This document shows positions 25,148 to 36,184 of a stretch of 64,000 nucleotides of DNA, one piece after another (positions within the stretch are counted from its first letter, which is position 1; every line of letters starts with the position of its first letter). Source of the stretch: Eonycteris spelaea. Its lineage: Eukaryota; Chordata; Mammalia; Chiroptera; Pteropodidae. The notes beneath the pieces are model-generated. The model was not told where the DNA came from. It saw nothing but the letters and a program-made list of their open reading frames with translations, and searched no databases. The DNA lies in contig PUFA01000081.1 of the NCBI GenBank assembly GCA_003508835.1, forward strand, positions 3,720,001 to 3,784,000, written 5' to 3'. The translations under genes and the position numbers were made by a program.

Positions 25148-26342
25148 TCTTCTTATTAAAGTATGGTTGACATGCCATAATAGTTTCAGATGTACAACAT
25201 AGTGATTTGACATTTATGTATTTTATGACATGATCACAATAAGTTTAGTAGTCATCTGTCATTGCACAAAGTTATTACAATGTTATTGACTATATTCTGT
25301 GCTGTACATTACATCCCTGTGACTTATTTTATAAGTGAAAGTTTGAATCTATTATTCCCCTTAATCTTCCTATCTATATCCCCCTACCTGTCCTTTCTAG
25401 CAAGTATCAGCTTATTCTTTGTGTCTGAGTCTGCTTTTCCTTTGTTTGTTAGTTCGTTTTTTAAGTTCCACATATAAGTGAAATCATATGGTATTTCACT
25501 TAGTGTAATACCCTCTAGGTTCATACATTGTCATAACTAAAAAGATTTCATTCTTTTTTATTGCTGAATAATATTCATTATATTAGATATATAGTTTTCT
25601 TTATCCAGTCATCTTTCGATGAACATCAAGGTTGCTGTCATATCTTGGCTACTGTAAATAACGCTGCAATGACCATATGAGTTCACATGTCCCTTCAAAG
25701 CAGGGTTTTAGATTTCTTCAAATAAATACCCAGAAGTGAGATAGCTGGGCTCTTCTTTGTCTCTTGTTATAGCCTTGTTTAAAAGTCTGTTTTGTCTGGT
25801 ATAAGTTTTGTTACCCCAGCTTTTTTGTTTCAATTTTCAAGCCTTCTTTGAAAAATATTTATTCAGATGTTCTGCCCATTTTTTAATCAAAACTTTTAAT
25901 TTTTTTATTGAGTTGTATGAGTTCTTTGTTGCTTATCAGATATATATTTTGTAAATATTTTCTCACATTCAAGAGATCACCTTTTAATGGTTTACTTTGC
26001 TGTGCAGAAGGTTTTTAGTGTGATATAGTCCCACTTGTTTATTTTTGCTTTTGTAGTTTTTACTTTTGGTGTCAGATTGAAGAATCATTGCCAAGACCTA
26101 TATCAAGAAGTTTACCACTTATGCTTTCAACTCTTACATTCAAGTCTTTAATCCATTTTAATTTTTGTGTATAGTGCAAGGTAGTGGTCCAGTTTTCCTA
26201 ACACCATATGTTGAAGAGACTGTCATTTCTCCATTGTAAGTCCTTGTCTCCTGTGTCGGAGATTAATTGACCATATAAGCATGGGCTTATCTCAGGGCTC
26301 TCTATTCTGTTTATTGTTTTTTGTGCCAGTACCATGATGTTT

Positions 26343-26347
26343 AGATT
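26343..26347. repeat. Target-site duplication, left copy (AGATT)
   Basis: Five bases immediately before the LTR, repeated exactly at 26,674-26,678. The flanking L1 text joins properly when the LTR and one copy are removed. Confidence 0.85.
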
Positions 26348-26673
26348 TGTCAGCACCGAGCTGATCAAGAAGGGAAGGTTTTGGTGGTGCGATGCCCAGT
26401 TGAAAGAATGCATGAGGAGCAGACATGAGAATAAAATGGCAGGAACCAACTTTATTGCCTGGACTGCACACTTCTGCACTAGGGGATCACATGGGCTTTA
26501 TATCTGTCAGAGACAAAAGTGGCATTTTGCCATACATGCATAATATAAACAATAAGCTGAGTCATACTTGCTTAAGTTAGATGCAGGCACCTTACTACAT
26601 TAATATAACATTTTAAATCTGGAGTCTTATCCCTAGCCACGAACCTGGATCACAGCCAGACCTGGAACCCACA
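26348..26673 (-). mobile_element. Solo LTR (326 bp) inserted in L1-A
   Basis: Starts TGTCAG and ends CCCACA on the plus strand (TG...CA termini) and is flanked by a perfect 5-bp duplication. On the minus strand it has TATAAAG (26,502 to 26,496) followed about 45 bases downstream by AATAAA (26,456 to 26,451), so the LTR is transcriptionally oriented minus. No internal retroviral sequence: a solo LTR left by LTR-LTR recombination. The class is uncertain; length and duplication size are compatible with a class II or class III element. Confidence 0.85.
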
Positions 26674-26678
26674 AGATT
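26674..26678. repeat. Target-site duplication, right copy (AGATT)
   Basis: Exact repeat of 26,343-26,347, followed at once by resumed L1 sequence ('actatagctttgtagtat'). Confidence 0.85.
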
Positions 26679-29339
26679 ACTATAGCTTTGTAGTATAGTT
26701 TAAAATCAGGGAGTATGACACTTCCGAATTTGTTCTTTCTCAAGATTGCTTTAGCTGTTCATGGTTTTTCTTTGTTTGCTTTGGTATTTTGATAGGGATT
26801 GAATTGAGTCTGTGGACTGTTTTGGGTAGTATGGACATTTTAATGATACTGATGCTTCCAATCCATGAGCACAATGTGTCCTTCAGTTTGTGTTGATTTC
26901 AATTTCTTTAATCAATGTCTTAGTGTTTAGAGAGTAGAGGTCTTTCACCCCTTTGGTAAAGCTTATTCCTAGGTATTTTATTCTTTTTAACTCAATTGTA
27001 AATAAGATTGTTTTCTTAATTTCTCTTTCTGATAGCTTGTTATTAGTGTATATAAATAGAACAGATGTCCATATATTAATTTTGTATTTTTCAAATTTAC
27101 TGAAATCATTTATTAGTTATAATAGTATTTTTTGACATAATCTTGAGGATTTTCTATGTATAGTATCATAGTATCTGCAATAGTGACAGTTTTACTTCTT
27201 CCTTTCCAATTTTGATGCCTTTTAGTTTTTTTTTTCTTGTCTGATTGCTGTGGCTTAATATTGTTATACTTCCAATATTATGTTGAATAAAAATGGTGAG
27301 ACTAAACATCCTTGTCTTGTTCCCAACCTTAGAAAAAAAGATTTCAGATTTTCACCATTGGGTATAATGTTAGTTGTGTGTTTGTCATACAGAGCCTATG
27401 CTATGTTGTCATATATACCCCCCAAACCTACTTCATTGAGAATTTTTGTCATAAATGGATGTTGAATTTTTCAAATGTCTTTTCTACCTCTACTGAAATG
27501 ATTATGATTTATATCCTTGGTTTTGTTAATGTGGTATATCATGTTATTTGTGGATACTGGACCATCCTTGCATCCCTGGAATAAATCCCACTTGGTCATG
27601 GTAGTGTTTAATTTGGTATGCTGATATTTTGTTAAGAATTTTTCATTTATTTTCATTAGAGATATTGACCTATAATTTTGTTGTTGTTGTGACTTTGTCA
27701 GATTTTGGTGGCCTAGTAAAGTGTTGTTTATTTATTTTTTAAAGAAAGGGTTTCTTTAATTTTTTGGAATTAGTCTGTGTCTTTCAATTCTTTAAATGTT
27801 TGGTAGAATTCACTTGTGAAACTGAACTGTCCTAGACTTTAGTTTTTTGATTACTGAGTCAATTTTGTTACTAGTAGTTGGTTTATTCAGATTTTCTTTT
27901 TTTTTTTTTTTTTTCTGATTCAGTCTTGGAAGGTTGTATGTTTCTAGAAATTTATCCATTTCTTTTAGCTTGTCTAATTTTGTTGGTGTATAATTCATCA
28001 TAATGTTCTTTAATGATCCTTTGTATTTCTGTAGTATTGGTTGTAACTCCTCTTTTATTTATTTGTGCTCTTTTTTCTTGATTTTGTTTACCTCCACTCT
28101 AATCTTTATTATTGCCTTTCTTTTACTAACTATTGGGCTTTTTTTTTTGTTCTTTTTCTAGTTTTTTTAGTTGTAAACTTAGATTGTTTACTTGGGGTCT
28201 TTCTTCTATCATGAGGTAGGCCTGTATTGCTATGAATTTCTTTCCTAAAACTGCTTTTGCTGTGTCCCAAAGAGTTTTGGAAGTTATGTTTCCATCTTTA
28301 TTTGTCTCACTGCATTTTCTAATTTCCTCTTTGACCCATTGATTGTTTAGTTGCATGTTTAATCTCCAGGTGTTTTTGTTGTTGTTGTTTTTCTTCTTCT
28401 TGTAATTGATTTTTAGTTTTATACTGTTGTCAGAAAAGATGCTTGATATAATTTTAATCTTCTTGAATTTCTTGAGACTTGTTTTGTGGCCTAACATGTG
28501 ATCTATCATGGAGAATGTTCCATGTACACTTAAAAGAATGTGAATTCTGAAGTTTTGGGCTGAAATGTTCTATATTTATATATTAAGTTCATCTGGTCTA
28601 ATATGTCATTTAAGGCCAATGTTTCATAAATACTTTTCTGTCTAGATGATCTTTCCATTACTGTATGGGGTGTTAAAATCCTCTACTATTATTGTTATAG
28701 TAGTAATTTCTCCTTTATGTCTGTTAATATTTGCTTTATATATTTAGGTGCTCCTATGTTGGGTGTGTAAATATTTACAAATGTTATGTCCTCTTCTTAG
28801 ATTGACCCCTTTATAAATATGTAATGCCCATCTTTGTTTCTTCTTACATATTTTGTTTTAAAGACTATTTTTCTCACTTGAGTAATGCCACCCCAGCTTG
28901 TCATTTGTATTTGCATGGGATATTTTTTAATATCCTTTCATTTTCATTCTGTGTGTCTTTCAATTTGAAGTGAATTACCTTAAAAAAAGTAAGCAGCATA
29001 TAAAGGAGTCTTGTATATTATTTATTCATCTGCTCAATGTCTTTTGACTGGACAATTTAGTCACTTATATTTAAAGTAATTATTGACAGGTTTGTACTTA
29101 CTGCCATTTTATTAAATGTTTTTTGGTTGTTTTGTAATTCTTCTCTGTTCCTTTCTTCTGTCTCTTTCCTGTGGTTTTGTAATTTTTTATTATTTTTTTA
29201 ATGTTATGGTTGGGTTTCTTTCCCTTTATTTTTTGTGTATCTTTTGTAGATTTTTGGTTTATGGTTACCATGAGGTTCATATATAAATGGCAGTTTATAT
29301 TAAACAAATAAGCATTTATGTCTAAACACTTTCTAAAAG

Positions 29340-30430
29340 TGCTACATTTTTACTCTCTCTCCTCCCAAAATGATATGGTTTTGATATATTTTAAGTCTTT
29401 TAAATCTTTTTATTTTGTGTATCCTCTATTTATTATAGTTATAGTTGGTTTTTCTACTTTTGTTTTTTAACTTACATACTAGCTTTTTTAGCAGCAGATC
29501 CACTTTCTTTACTATGTATTTGCCTTTCTCAGTGAGATCTTTACTTTCACATATTTTATGATATCTGGTTTTGCATTTTATTAATGTTTAAAGAAGACCC
29601 TTTAACATTTGTAAAGCCACTTTAGTGGTAATGAACTGCTTTAGTTTTTGCCTGTCTGGGAAACTTGCTCTTTCAATTCTGAATGATAAACTCGCCAGGT
29701 ACAGCCTGCTAGGTAGTAGGTTCTTTCCTTTCAGCACTTTAAATATATACCGTGTCTCCCTTCTGGCATACAAAGTTTCTGCTGAGAAATCAGCTGATAG
29801 CCTAATGGGGTTTTCCTTGTATGTGACTAGTTATCTATTCCCATTTTAATTATATTATGTCTTGATGTGATTCCCTTTAGGTCATCTTGTTTGAGATTCT
29901 CTACACTGCTGGACTTGCATGTCTCTTTTCTCCCCCAGGTTAGGAAAGTTTTCTGCCCCCTTCTCTCTCTCTCCTCCCTTTGGGACCACTATAATTTTAG
30001 TCTGGTTGATGCTATCCCATAGGTTCCTTAAATTACCTTATTTTGCTAAAATTACTTTTTCTTTTTGCTGTTCTGGTTGGGTGATTTGCAGTACTCTATC
30101 TTCATGGTCGCTAATCTATTTTTCTGTATTATCTCATCTGCTGATTTTCTTAGTGTGTGTATATATCTATAGATATACACACACACAGTTTCATTTTAGT
30201 TACTGTAGTCTTCAGCTTTGTTTGGTTCTTTTTTATATTTTGTAACTCATTGTTAATGTTCTCACCATGTTTCTTTATTCTCCCAAGTTTGGTGAGCATT
30301 CTTATGACCATTACTTCAAATTCTTTATCAGGAAAATTACTAATATCCATTTTATTAGTGGCTTTTCCCACCTGTTCGTGTGGAACATAGTCCTTTGTCA
30401 CTTCGTTCTATTTGACTCCCTGTGTTTCTA
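29340..30430 (-). pseudogene. L1-A ORF1 (RNA-binding protein) remnant
   Basis: ORF1p is the trimeric nucleic-acid-binding chaperone of the L1 RNP. The minus-strand frame at 30,401-30,150 starts with a peptide containing 'DISNFPDKEFEVMVIRML' and then a Lys/Asn/Glu-rich coiled-coil-like run, which is the usual ORF1p N-terminal layout. Downstream (29,850-29,590) the reverse strand carries an ORF1 C-terminal-like region including 'GTYFAGEFII'-type sequence, broken across frames. No complete frame remains. Confidence 0.8.
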
Positions 30431-31117
30431 TGAGTTAAACAAATACCTGAAGGAGGGCTTTGTGTAGGAGTGACTCCTGTGTAGACTACATGTGCTGGGT
30501 GGCTTTGGCAAGCTGGCTAGAGTCGAAGTCAGTGCATGCAGTGCCAGAGGTGCCATGACAGAACTACTGGCAAGGCTGGCACAGGGCAGGGTGTCCCAGG
30601 GCTGCTGCTCCAGGGGTCCAATGACTGGCCAGCTGGCAGGGGCTGGAGTGGGCACTGGCTGAGGTGGCCCAGGGTGTGATGTGATTACTGTACAAGAAGG
30701 ATAGATTTCTCGGATTGAGCTCGTACCCATGCTGTCTAGGTGAAGTGGGAACATGAACAGTGGTCCTCACTGGTTCCTCCAATCTTGGAAAGTTCTTGAA
30801 GGTTCCCACCCACTTGGCAGGCAACTTTGTATCATTAAGTGGATTTTTTTTTCATGTATAGTCTAGGTGCTACAGGGCAGGTGAGTAGCATGAGCCCTCA
30901 GAGATAACATTCCCTACAGCAGGTTGCCCTCTTAGGGTAGAGTTCCCACAGTTACCACATCTCTCTCCTATCATTCTCAATGTGTTCCTTTATTTGTTTT
31001 ATAGAAGCTGTTTAATTGGCTCTGTTTTTTAGGAAGAATTCCTCTATGTAGGTGTGTATTCAGTGTTTCCATGGGAATTTAGTTGAGTGTTCCTATGCCA
31101 TCTTGGACCCACCTCCA
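30431..31117 (-). promoter_or_regulatory. L1-A 5' UTR (former internal promoter)
   Basis: GC-richer than the rest of the element. On the minus strand it opens with 'ggtgggtccaagatggcata', a typical L1 start with a YY1-like 'aagatggc' near the 5' end. Two overlapping minus-strand frames (30,428-30,824) are not proteins. Activity today is not implied. Confidence 0.75.
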
Positions 31118-31261
31118 GTAGTTGCTAATTTGTAAGGTTAGCTCTCTTGCTTATGGAACGAAGAAAATATAATTGTAGAGGCCACATCAGTATTATAATG
31201 TTCATACCAAACAACATAAGGTCTTTCATTTACTTGTCTATTTTACTCAATTAATATCTAA

Positions 31262-31590
31262 AGTTAAAAATATGACAACAGGCCCAGAATGCAGTTGTTT
31301 ATGTAAACCCCAAACTGGGACTTATAATTTTGGCTCTTCTAGAAATGGAAGTTTAAATCAATCAGGAATTGCCTGATCAGCACTAGTTAGGCAATCTGCC
31401 TGATAGATCCTTATCACCTCAAAGAAAGTAACTTTGCAATACCAACCCTGTTTTTCCCTGGTATAACTTCCTTGTTTCCACTCCTCTGAGCTCCTTTTGA
31501 TCTTCTGATCAGATGCTGACCAATTCATGAATCACTGAATACAGCCAATAAAATGTTTAAAGTTTACTCAGTTGATTTTTATTTTTTTCA
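31262..31590 (+). repeat. ERV-B 5' LTR
   Basis: Aligns along its length with the LTR at 42,182-42,563: shared blocks are 'tcctagaaatgg'-like text, 'gatcaacactagttagg'-like text, 'attcatgaatca', 'agccaa' and the terminal 'actcagtt'. The first T seems mutated to A. It ends in CA just before the primer site. By eye the two LTRs differ at well over a tenth of positions and by several indels, so the provirus is old. Confidence 0.88.
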
Positions 31591-31593
31591 GTT

Positions 31594-31613
31594 TGGTGAC
31601 AATGATGAGACCT
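31594..31613 (+). promoter_or_regulatory. ERV-B primer-binding site, weak tRNA-Trp-like
   Basis: Three bases after the LTR end comes TGGTGAC followed by a less matching stretch. The first seven bases and about 13 of 20 agree with the complement of the tRNA-Trp 3' end as I recall it; several mismatches are C to T or A. The assignment to Trp is tentative. Confidence 0.5.
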
Positions 31614-34600
31614 GAAAGAGACTGCTGATGGCTTTGGGGACAAAAAGAAACACAGGTACTGTTACCCATAAATTCTTCAAATTCTCTGTCTTTGTCACTA
31701 TTTCTGAGGGCCATGGTAAGTTTCTCCAAGAGCCAAGATCTTCTCTTTGTGTTGCGCTCCCAGTATAATTGGCTTTCCAGACTAGACTGATGGGAGGCTC
31801 TAATAGAGCACCACTGCTTAGCCTAGTTTAGCCTATAGTCCTAGTCCAGGACTTAAGGGGTCAGCTGGAGCTGATAGATGGTTCCAATAGAACCCAAGTT
31901 CCTAGCCCTTCGTTAGATCACAGTCCTGATTTATTGGTGTCTGCTGGTGGTATACAGCTAAGGCCTTTCTTGGCCTGTCCGCAGTTACAGTTCCTCGGTC
32001 ATTCTTGTTTCCTATTAATGTAAACAAAGGAACAATAGATCTATTAATGGGAATCTCAAAAAGCTAAAGATGCAAAATTGATAGGCATAGGTCAAGCTCT
32101 TAAAACTGCTAGCACACTTGCCACTTAACTCTAAGACTCCTATGATGAAATAATTTGGTCAGAGAATGGGTTAGATTTGACAGAAGGTCAACCACCAGTC
32201 TCAAACAAATTTCTAGGTAATGAGGTACACTGTAAAACACCAAAAAATCCCAAACCCAGTGGCATATTCCTTTTAAGTATCAATTTGTCTCCAAGAAACC
32301 TGATGCTTAAAGAAATGAAATCCTCAAGTTTCAAAGAATTGATAGCTACACCTCCCAGCGCATTTGCTTATTTTGTATTTGAGAACTGTGTCCTAAAAGC
32401 TGTAAATATCTACAGAAATGGCAAAATCTTAATAAGATAACCTGGAATCACAATGGCCATCATGGGGAATGTTCCAATCAGACAAGACTGCAAGATTATT
32501 CGTTTAAGAAGTATACTTGAAAGCAAGGGCTCCTAAAAGAAACAAAATAGCATACCTATTTTAACTGGCATGAAGAGACCTCACAAAGATTCCAAAAACA
32601 GTTTCACTGGAAGATGCATTGCAAAAGGCATCTTAAGAAAAATTAAAGAAAAGAGAGGTACCTAAAAAAGACTGTAAGACTAATGTGACTACTACTACTC
32701 CCCTCTAATCTCTTTTACCTGAGTACTTACAGCCTATTTACTTTCTATCTAAATTGCCTTTTAACTCAAAATAGACTATAAAACCATAAACAAAAGCTGG
32801 CCCAGTTAGTGGCTTTACAGACACTCCATATTTACCTTAGAAGGAGGACCCCCACATCAGTTCCTCCCAGGCTTAATGGGACTCTGATAAACTACTACTA
32901 ATTTTTCCCTTAAAGACCCAAGAGAAAACTAACATTAAAATTAATGGAAAACCTTGCCAAATTCTGACACATATTTGGGCTGTACTCTAAAGCACACTTG
33001 CTCTGGAGCCTATACGTGTGATCCTGAGGAGGACAGGCAGAAACCAGCAAAGGATGAGAATCCAGAGTCAGCTCTCCTGAATCTACAGTGCCAAGTCATG
33101 AGAGGGATGCAAAATTTCACATTGCCCCTTTCTTTGCAACACCAGGCCCATTCATTATTGATCCTTTCTCTCCCAGGTACAGCTAGTATCATCTTATTTG
33201 TTTTGTGTACTAAGAACTTGGCTTTCAACCATCAGGTTGGAGTCCCCAAAACTATGGCTGGACAGAAATGTGTGTTGCACCTGGGGTCCTACCAACTGCT
33301 GCCAGCCCTCAGAGAAATTTTCTTTCTTTGGCAGTGGCTACCTTGGGAAGATAGTATCTTTTGCTCCCTCATTGGGGATGCCTTTTTCATCCATGAGTTC
33401 ATTCACTGCTAGGAATGTTTACCGTATGTCTTGGCTGAAACTTGACAAGATATTCTAAAGGAATTTTTTAAAGTAGCTCTACCGCCAGAAGTTGCTCAAA
33501 TCAGAAGCTGATATTCAGAGCCTGATAGGAACACTTTTTAGGTCTTCTCCCCCAAGTTAAAATGAAACTATGAATATATTCAGAGGAAAAGAAAAACAAA
33601 CAGCTCCAAATCTAGAACACAGGAATCTTGATTCTTAGTTGAATATCTTCTTGATAAAAAGAAGCAATTTAAAGCCCACCTATCCCTTTTTGCAGATTCC
33701 CAAACCTCTCTTATTCATCTCCATAGGCTTTCATTGTAAAAGATTGAAACTTAGGGTACAAAATTCCTTCTTGGTGAAACTTACATTTTTTCTGTCTTTT
33801 AGGTCAGTGTTCTGCCAGGTGTTCCTTAGGAACCAAGGTAATTCTTATCAAAAGAAAAAAACATAAGACTATTTGAAAACGAGGCCTATGAAAAATCTTT
33901 GCCACAACTTTTGTTAAAAGTTTAAGCCATCTGAACAGATAACCTTAAATTATTCCATCTGTGAGAAACACAATTTAATACAACTTTTTTTTGTAAACGT
34001 GTGTTTTGAATTATTTTCATCTCATGGCTAAATTTTTTAAACAAACGCCATGAGATCTTTGTTTGTGTCTGTCTATATGTCTACATAGGTGCGTATGTCA
34101 CATATGTGTGCTTATTTCTATCTCGATTGTATTACCAACATTCATTAAAGAATTCAATTTAATTAAGGACAGATGAGCACTATATAACTTAAGCATATTA
34201 TCAGAAATACAAAAACCCAAATTCTTTTCAAGTTCATGTGATCTAGGATACTATTCAGTAAATAAAGCTAGTTTTTTGGTTTATTAAAACAGGCAAGTCT
34301 TTAGAACTATCAATATTAGATATACTGTAGACATACAATTTTTATTCTATCCTAGGTTTAACAAAAGTCAAATATCAGTAAAAAAGTTATGATAGGAAGT
34401 TTTTGTGAGTAATCTAAACATTAAAACCAAGTAAATAGATATAAATAAAAGTTATAAATTTTCAACAGTAATTATTTTTTATGGTAAGTCTTAGAAACTG
34501 TTTTCAAAATCCTTTTGGTAACTTGAACCTTAAAGTTATTCTGAGGTAGGTTAAATAATGTTTCAGTATTTATTTGGAAATGATCTAGATGTTCAATAAT

Positions 34601-35008
34601 TATCCATTAACTACTAGACATAGGTGTATTCACTTTTGACCTAATTTTACAGAGAAACGAAAGATATTTGGGTCTTTTAGTAATCATGTTTTATGCCACA
34701 TTGGAAAATTTACTATACTAATAGAGATTATAAAATGTATTTATAAGTTTGCTAGTCCATGGTTTCTTTTCACTAGGAATTAAGGATTCTAAGAGTTAAG
34801 AGTTCTAATCAACACATATAATTAAAATACTTAGAAATGATAAAAGTAAAATGGCTGGTTGTTATAGGATAAAATATAAATGGATACAAAAAAATTGTAG
34901 AAGGTTTGAGGGGAAGGAATTTTATGTGTGTGGTCAAACTGGCCAAGACTAGAATAGATTTCTCTAAGTATTTTTCAATGAGTTTTAAAAGCAAAAGTAG
35001 ACTAATAC
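31614..35008 (+). pseudogene. ERV-B 5' internal region, left of L1-C
   Basis: Includes a leader with a GGTAAG splice-donor-like site near 31,713. A 152-codon frame (32,954-33,412) holds no motif I recognise as retroviral, although its place would fit a gag or pre-gag remnant. From about 33,540 it becomes very AT-rich and structureless. No matrix, capsid, protease or reverse-transcriptase motif could be found. It is assigned to the provirus because it lies between two matching LTRs. Confidence 0.55.
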
Positions 35009-35021
35009 AAAATTAAAATTT
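35009..35021. repeat. Probable target-site duplication of L1-C, left copy
   Basis: Thirteen bases that match 40,002-40,014 at 11 positions. They flank the L1 5' start and poly-A end exactly. Confidence 0.65.
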
Positions 35022-35615
35022 GGGAGGTGGTATAGGTAGACACTAAGCTCACCCCCCTCACAAGAATGCATTGAATGTACATCTGTTTAGAGCAAATCCT
35101 CCTGAGAGACAACTCTGAACCAACTGAACAGCTGCTCAACAAGCAGAGAGAGAGGGACCACATTGAGAAGGTGGGGAACCACAAGAACTTTACAGGAGCT
35201 GGGGGATTAACCCAGGAATGGAGGAACTGGTGAGTGCTATTTATGTTTCCCCTCAACCTGGATAGCGGGTGGGAACACCTACCAGGTTCTCTAGCAAACT
35301 TGCAAAGACCTATAGCATACCCCCAGCCACTCCTCCTGGAGCTAGATCAAACCAAAATCAGAGGGCACCATAGCGTGCATACAGGGGGCCCCTACACCCA
35401 GAGATGGGTGCTGCTTCATGCACCCACTGGGCTGCTTGCAAGCAGAGCTCCCACCTCCTAGAGCATGCAGAGCTTGCAAGGCACTACGTGCCAGCCTGCC
35501 AGGTTACCCTGTCCAGAGAAAGTGAGAAGATAGTGGGATGCTGCTGTGTGCTCACATGGGGCTGCCCCTCCTGGAGAAGCTGTGGGAGAAACTTTAAGGC
35601 CAGAGGGGAGGGGCA
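35022..35615 (+). promoter_or_regulatory. L1-C 5' UTR
   Basis: More GC than the rest of the element, with 'gatagcgggtgggaacacct' and repeated GC-rich CTGCCAG/GCTTGCAAG-like blocks. It differs from the 5' UTRs of L1-A and L1-D, suggesting different subfamilies. Confidence 0.7.
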
Positions 35616-36184
35616 GGAAATATTTAAAGTGCTAAAACAAAGGAACTACAACTTACAATACTTTGTCTGACAAGGTTATCATTCAGAACTGAAGGAGAGA
35701 GAGTTTCCTAGACAAGCAAAAACTAAAAGCATCCACAACGACTAAACCATCCTTACAAGAAATTATAAAAGGTCTTCTAAATACAGAAAAGGCCTTAATC
35801 AGAAATAAGAAAATATAGGAAAGAAAATTCACTGGTAAAGGCAAATATACAATAATCACAGTAAATCACTTAAAAAGCTAATATGAAGGTTAAATGACAA
35901 AAGTAGCAAAATTATAAATGTAATAGGGGATACACAACACAAAAAGATATAAAGCATGATGTAGAGTGAAAGATGGAGTAAAAACGCAGTACTTTTAGAA
36001 TGTGATTGAATTTAAATGCCTATCAACTTTGATATGGATGGATCTACATAAACCTCATGGTAGCCATAAAAAAAAAACATATAGAACATAAGAAATGTGA
36101 AAAGAAATCCAATCAAAATATCAAAAGGAAAGAGATTAAGAGGAAAGGAACAGTAAAGAAGAAACAACAAAATGGGAATAATTA

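Larger units (their letters stand above)
25490..29090 (-). pseudogene. L1-A ORF2 (endonuclease-reverse transcriptase) remnant
   Basis: ORF2 normally encodes an AP-type endonuclease followed by a reverse transcriptase and a Cys-rich tail that drive target-primed reverse transcription. A readable piece at 28,126-28,509 carries motifs typical of the endonuclease-RT linker ('NNQWVKEEIRK', 'LWDTAKAVLGKKFIAIQAY'). The catalytic FADD box area (about 27,165-27,190, reverse of 'tctgcaatagtgac') has lost bases relative to L1-C, so the frame is shifted at the active site. The LTR at 26,348-26,673 also splits it. Non-functional. Confidence 0.9.
25148..31117 (-). mobile_element. L1-A: nearly full-length dead LINE-1
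   Basis: Reading the minus strand from 31,117: a 5' UTR starting 'ggtgggtccaagatggcata', an ORF1 remnant, an inter-ORF region, an ORF2 remnant and a 3' UTR ending near 25,148 (reverse of 'tttcagatgtacaacatag'). It spans 5.97 kb, of which about 330 bases are an inserted LTR. All reading frames are broken by stops and shifts. The 3' UTR type is shared with the small fragments at 5.75 and 6.5 kb, so these belong to related subfamilies. Confidence 0.95.

Noticed and set aside
32954..33412. 152-codon frame in ERV-B as an intact gag or accessory gene
   Set aside because: No retroviral motif is recognisable, its neighbours are decayed, and minus-strand frames overlap it. I keep it only as unassigned proviral sequence.
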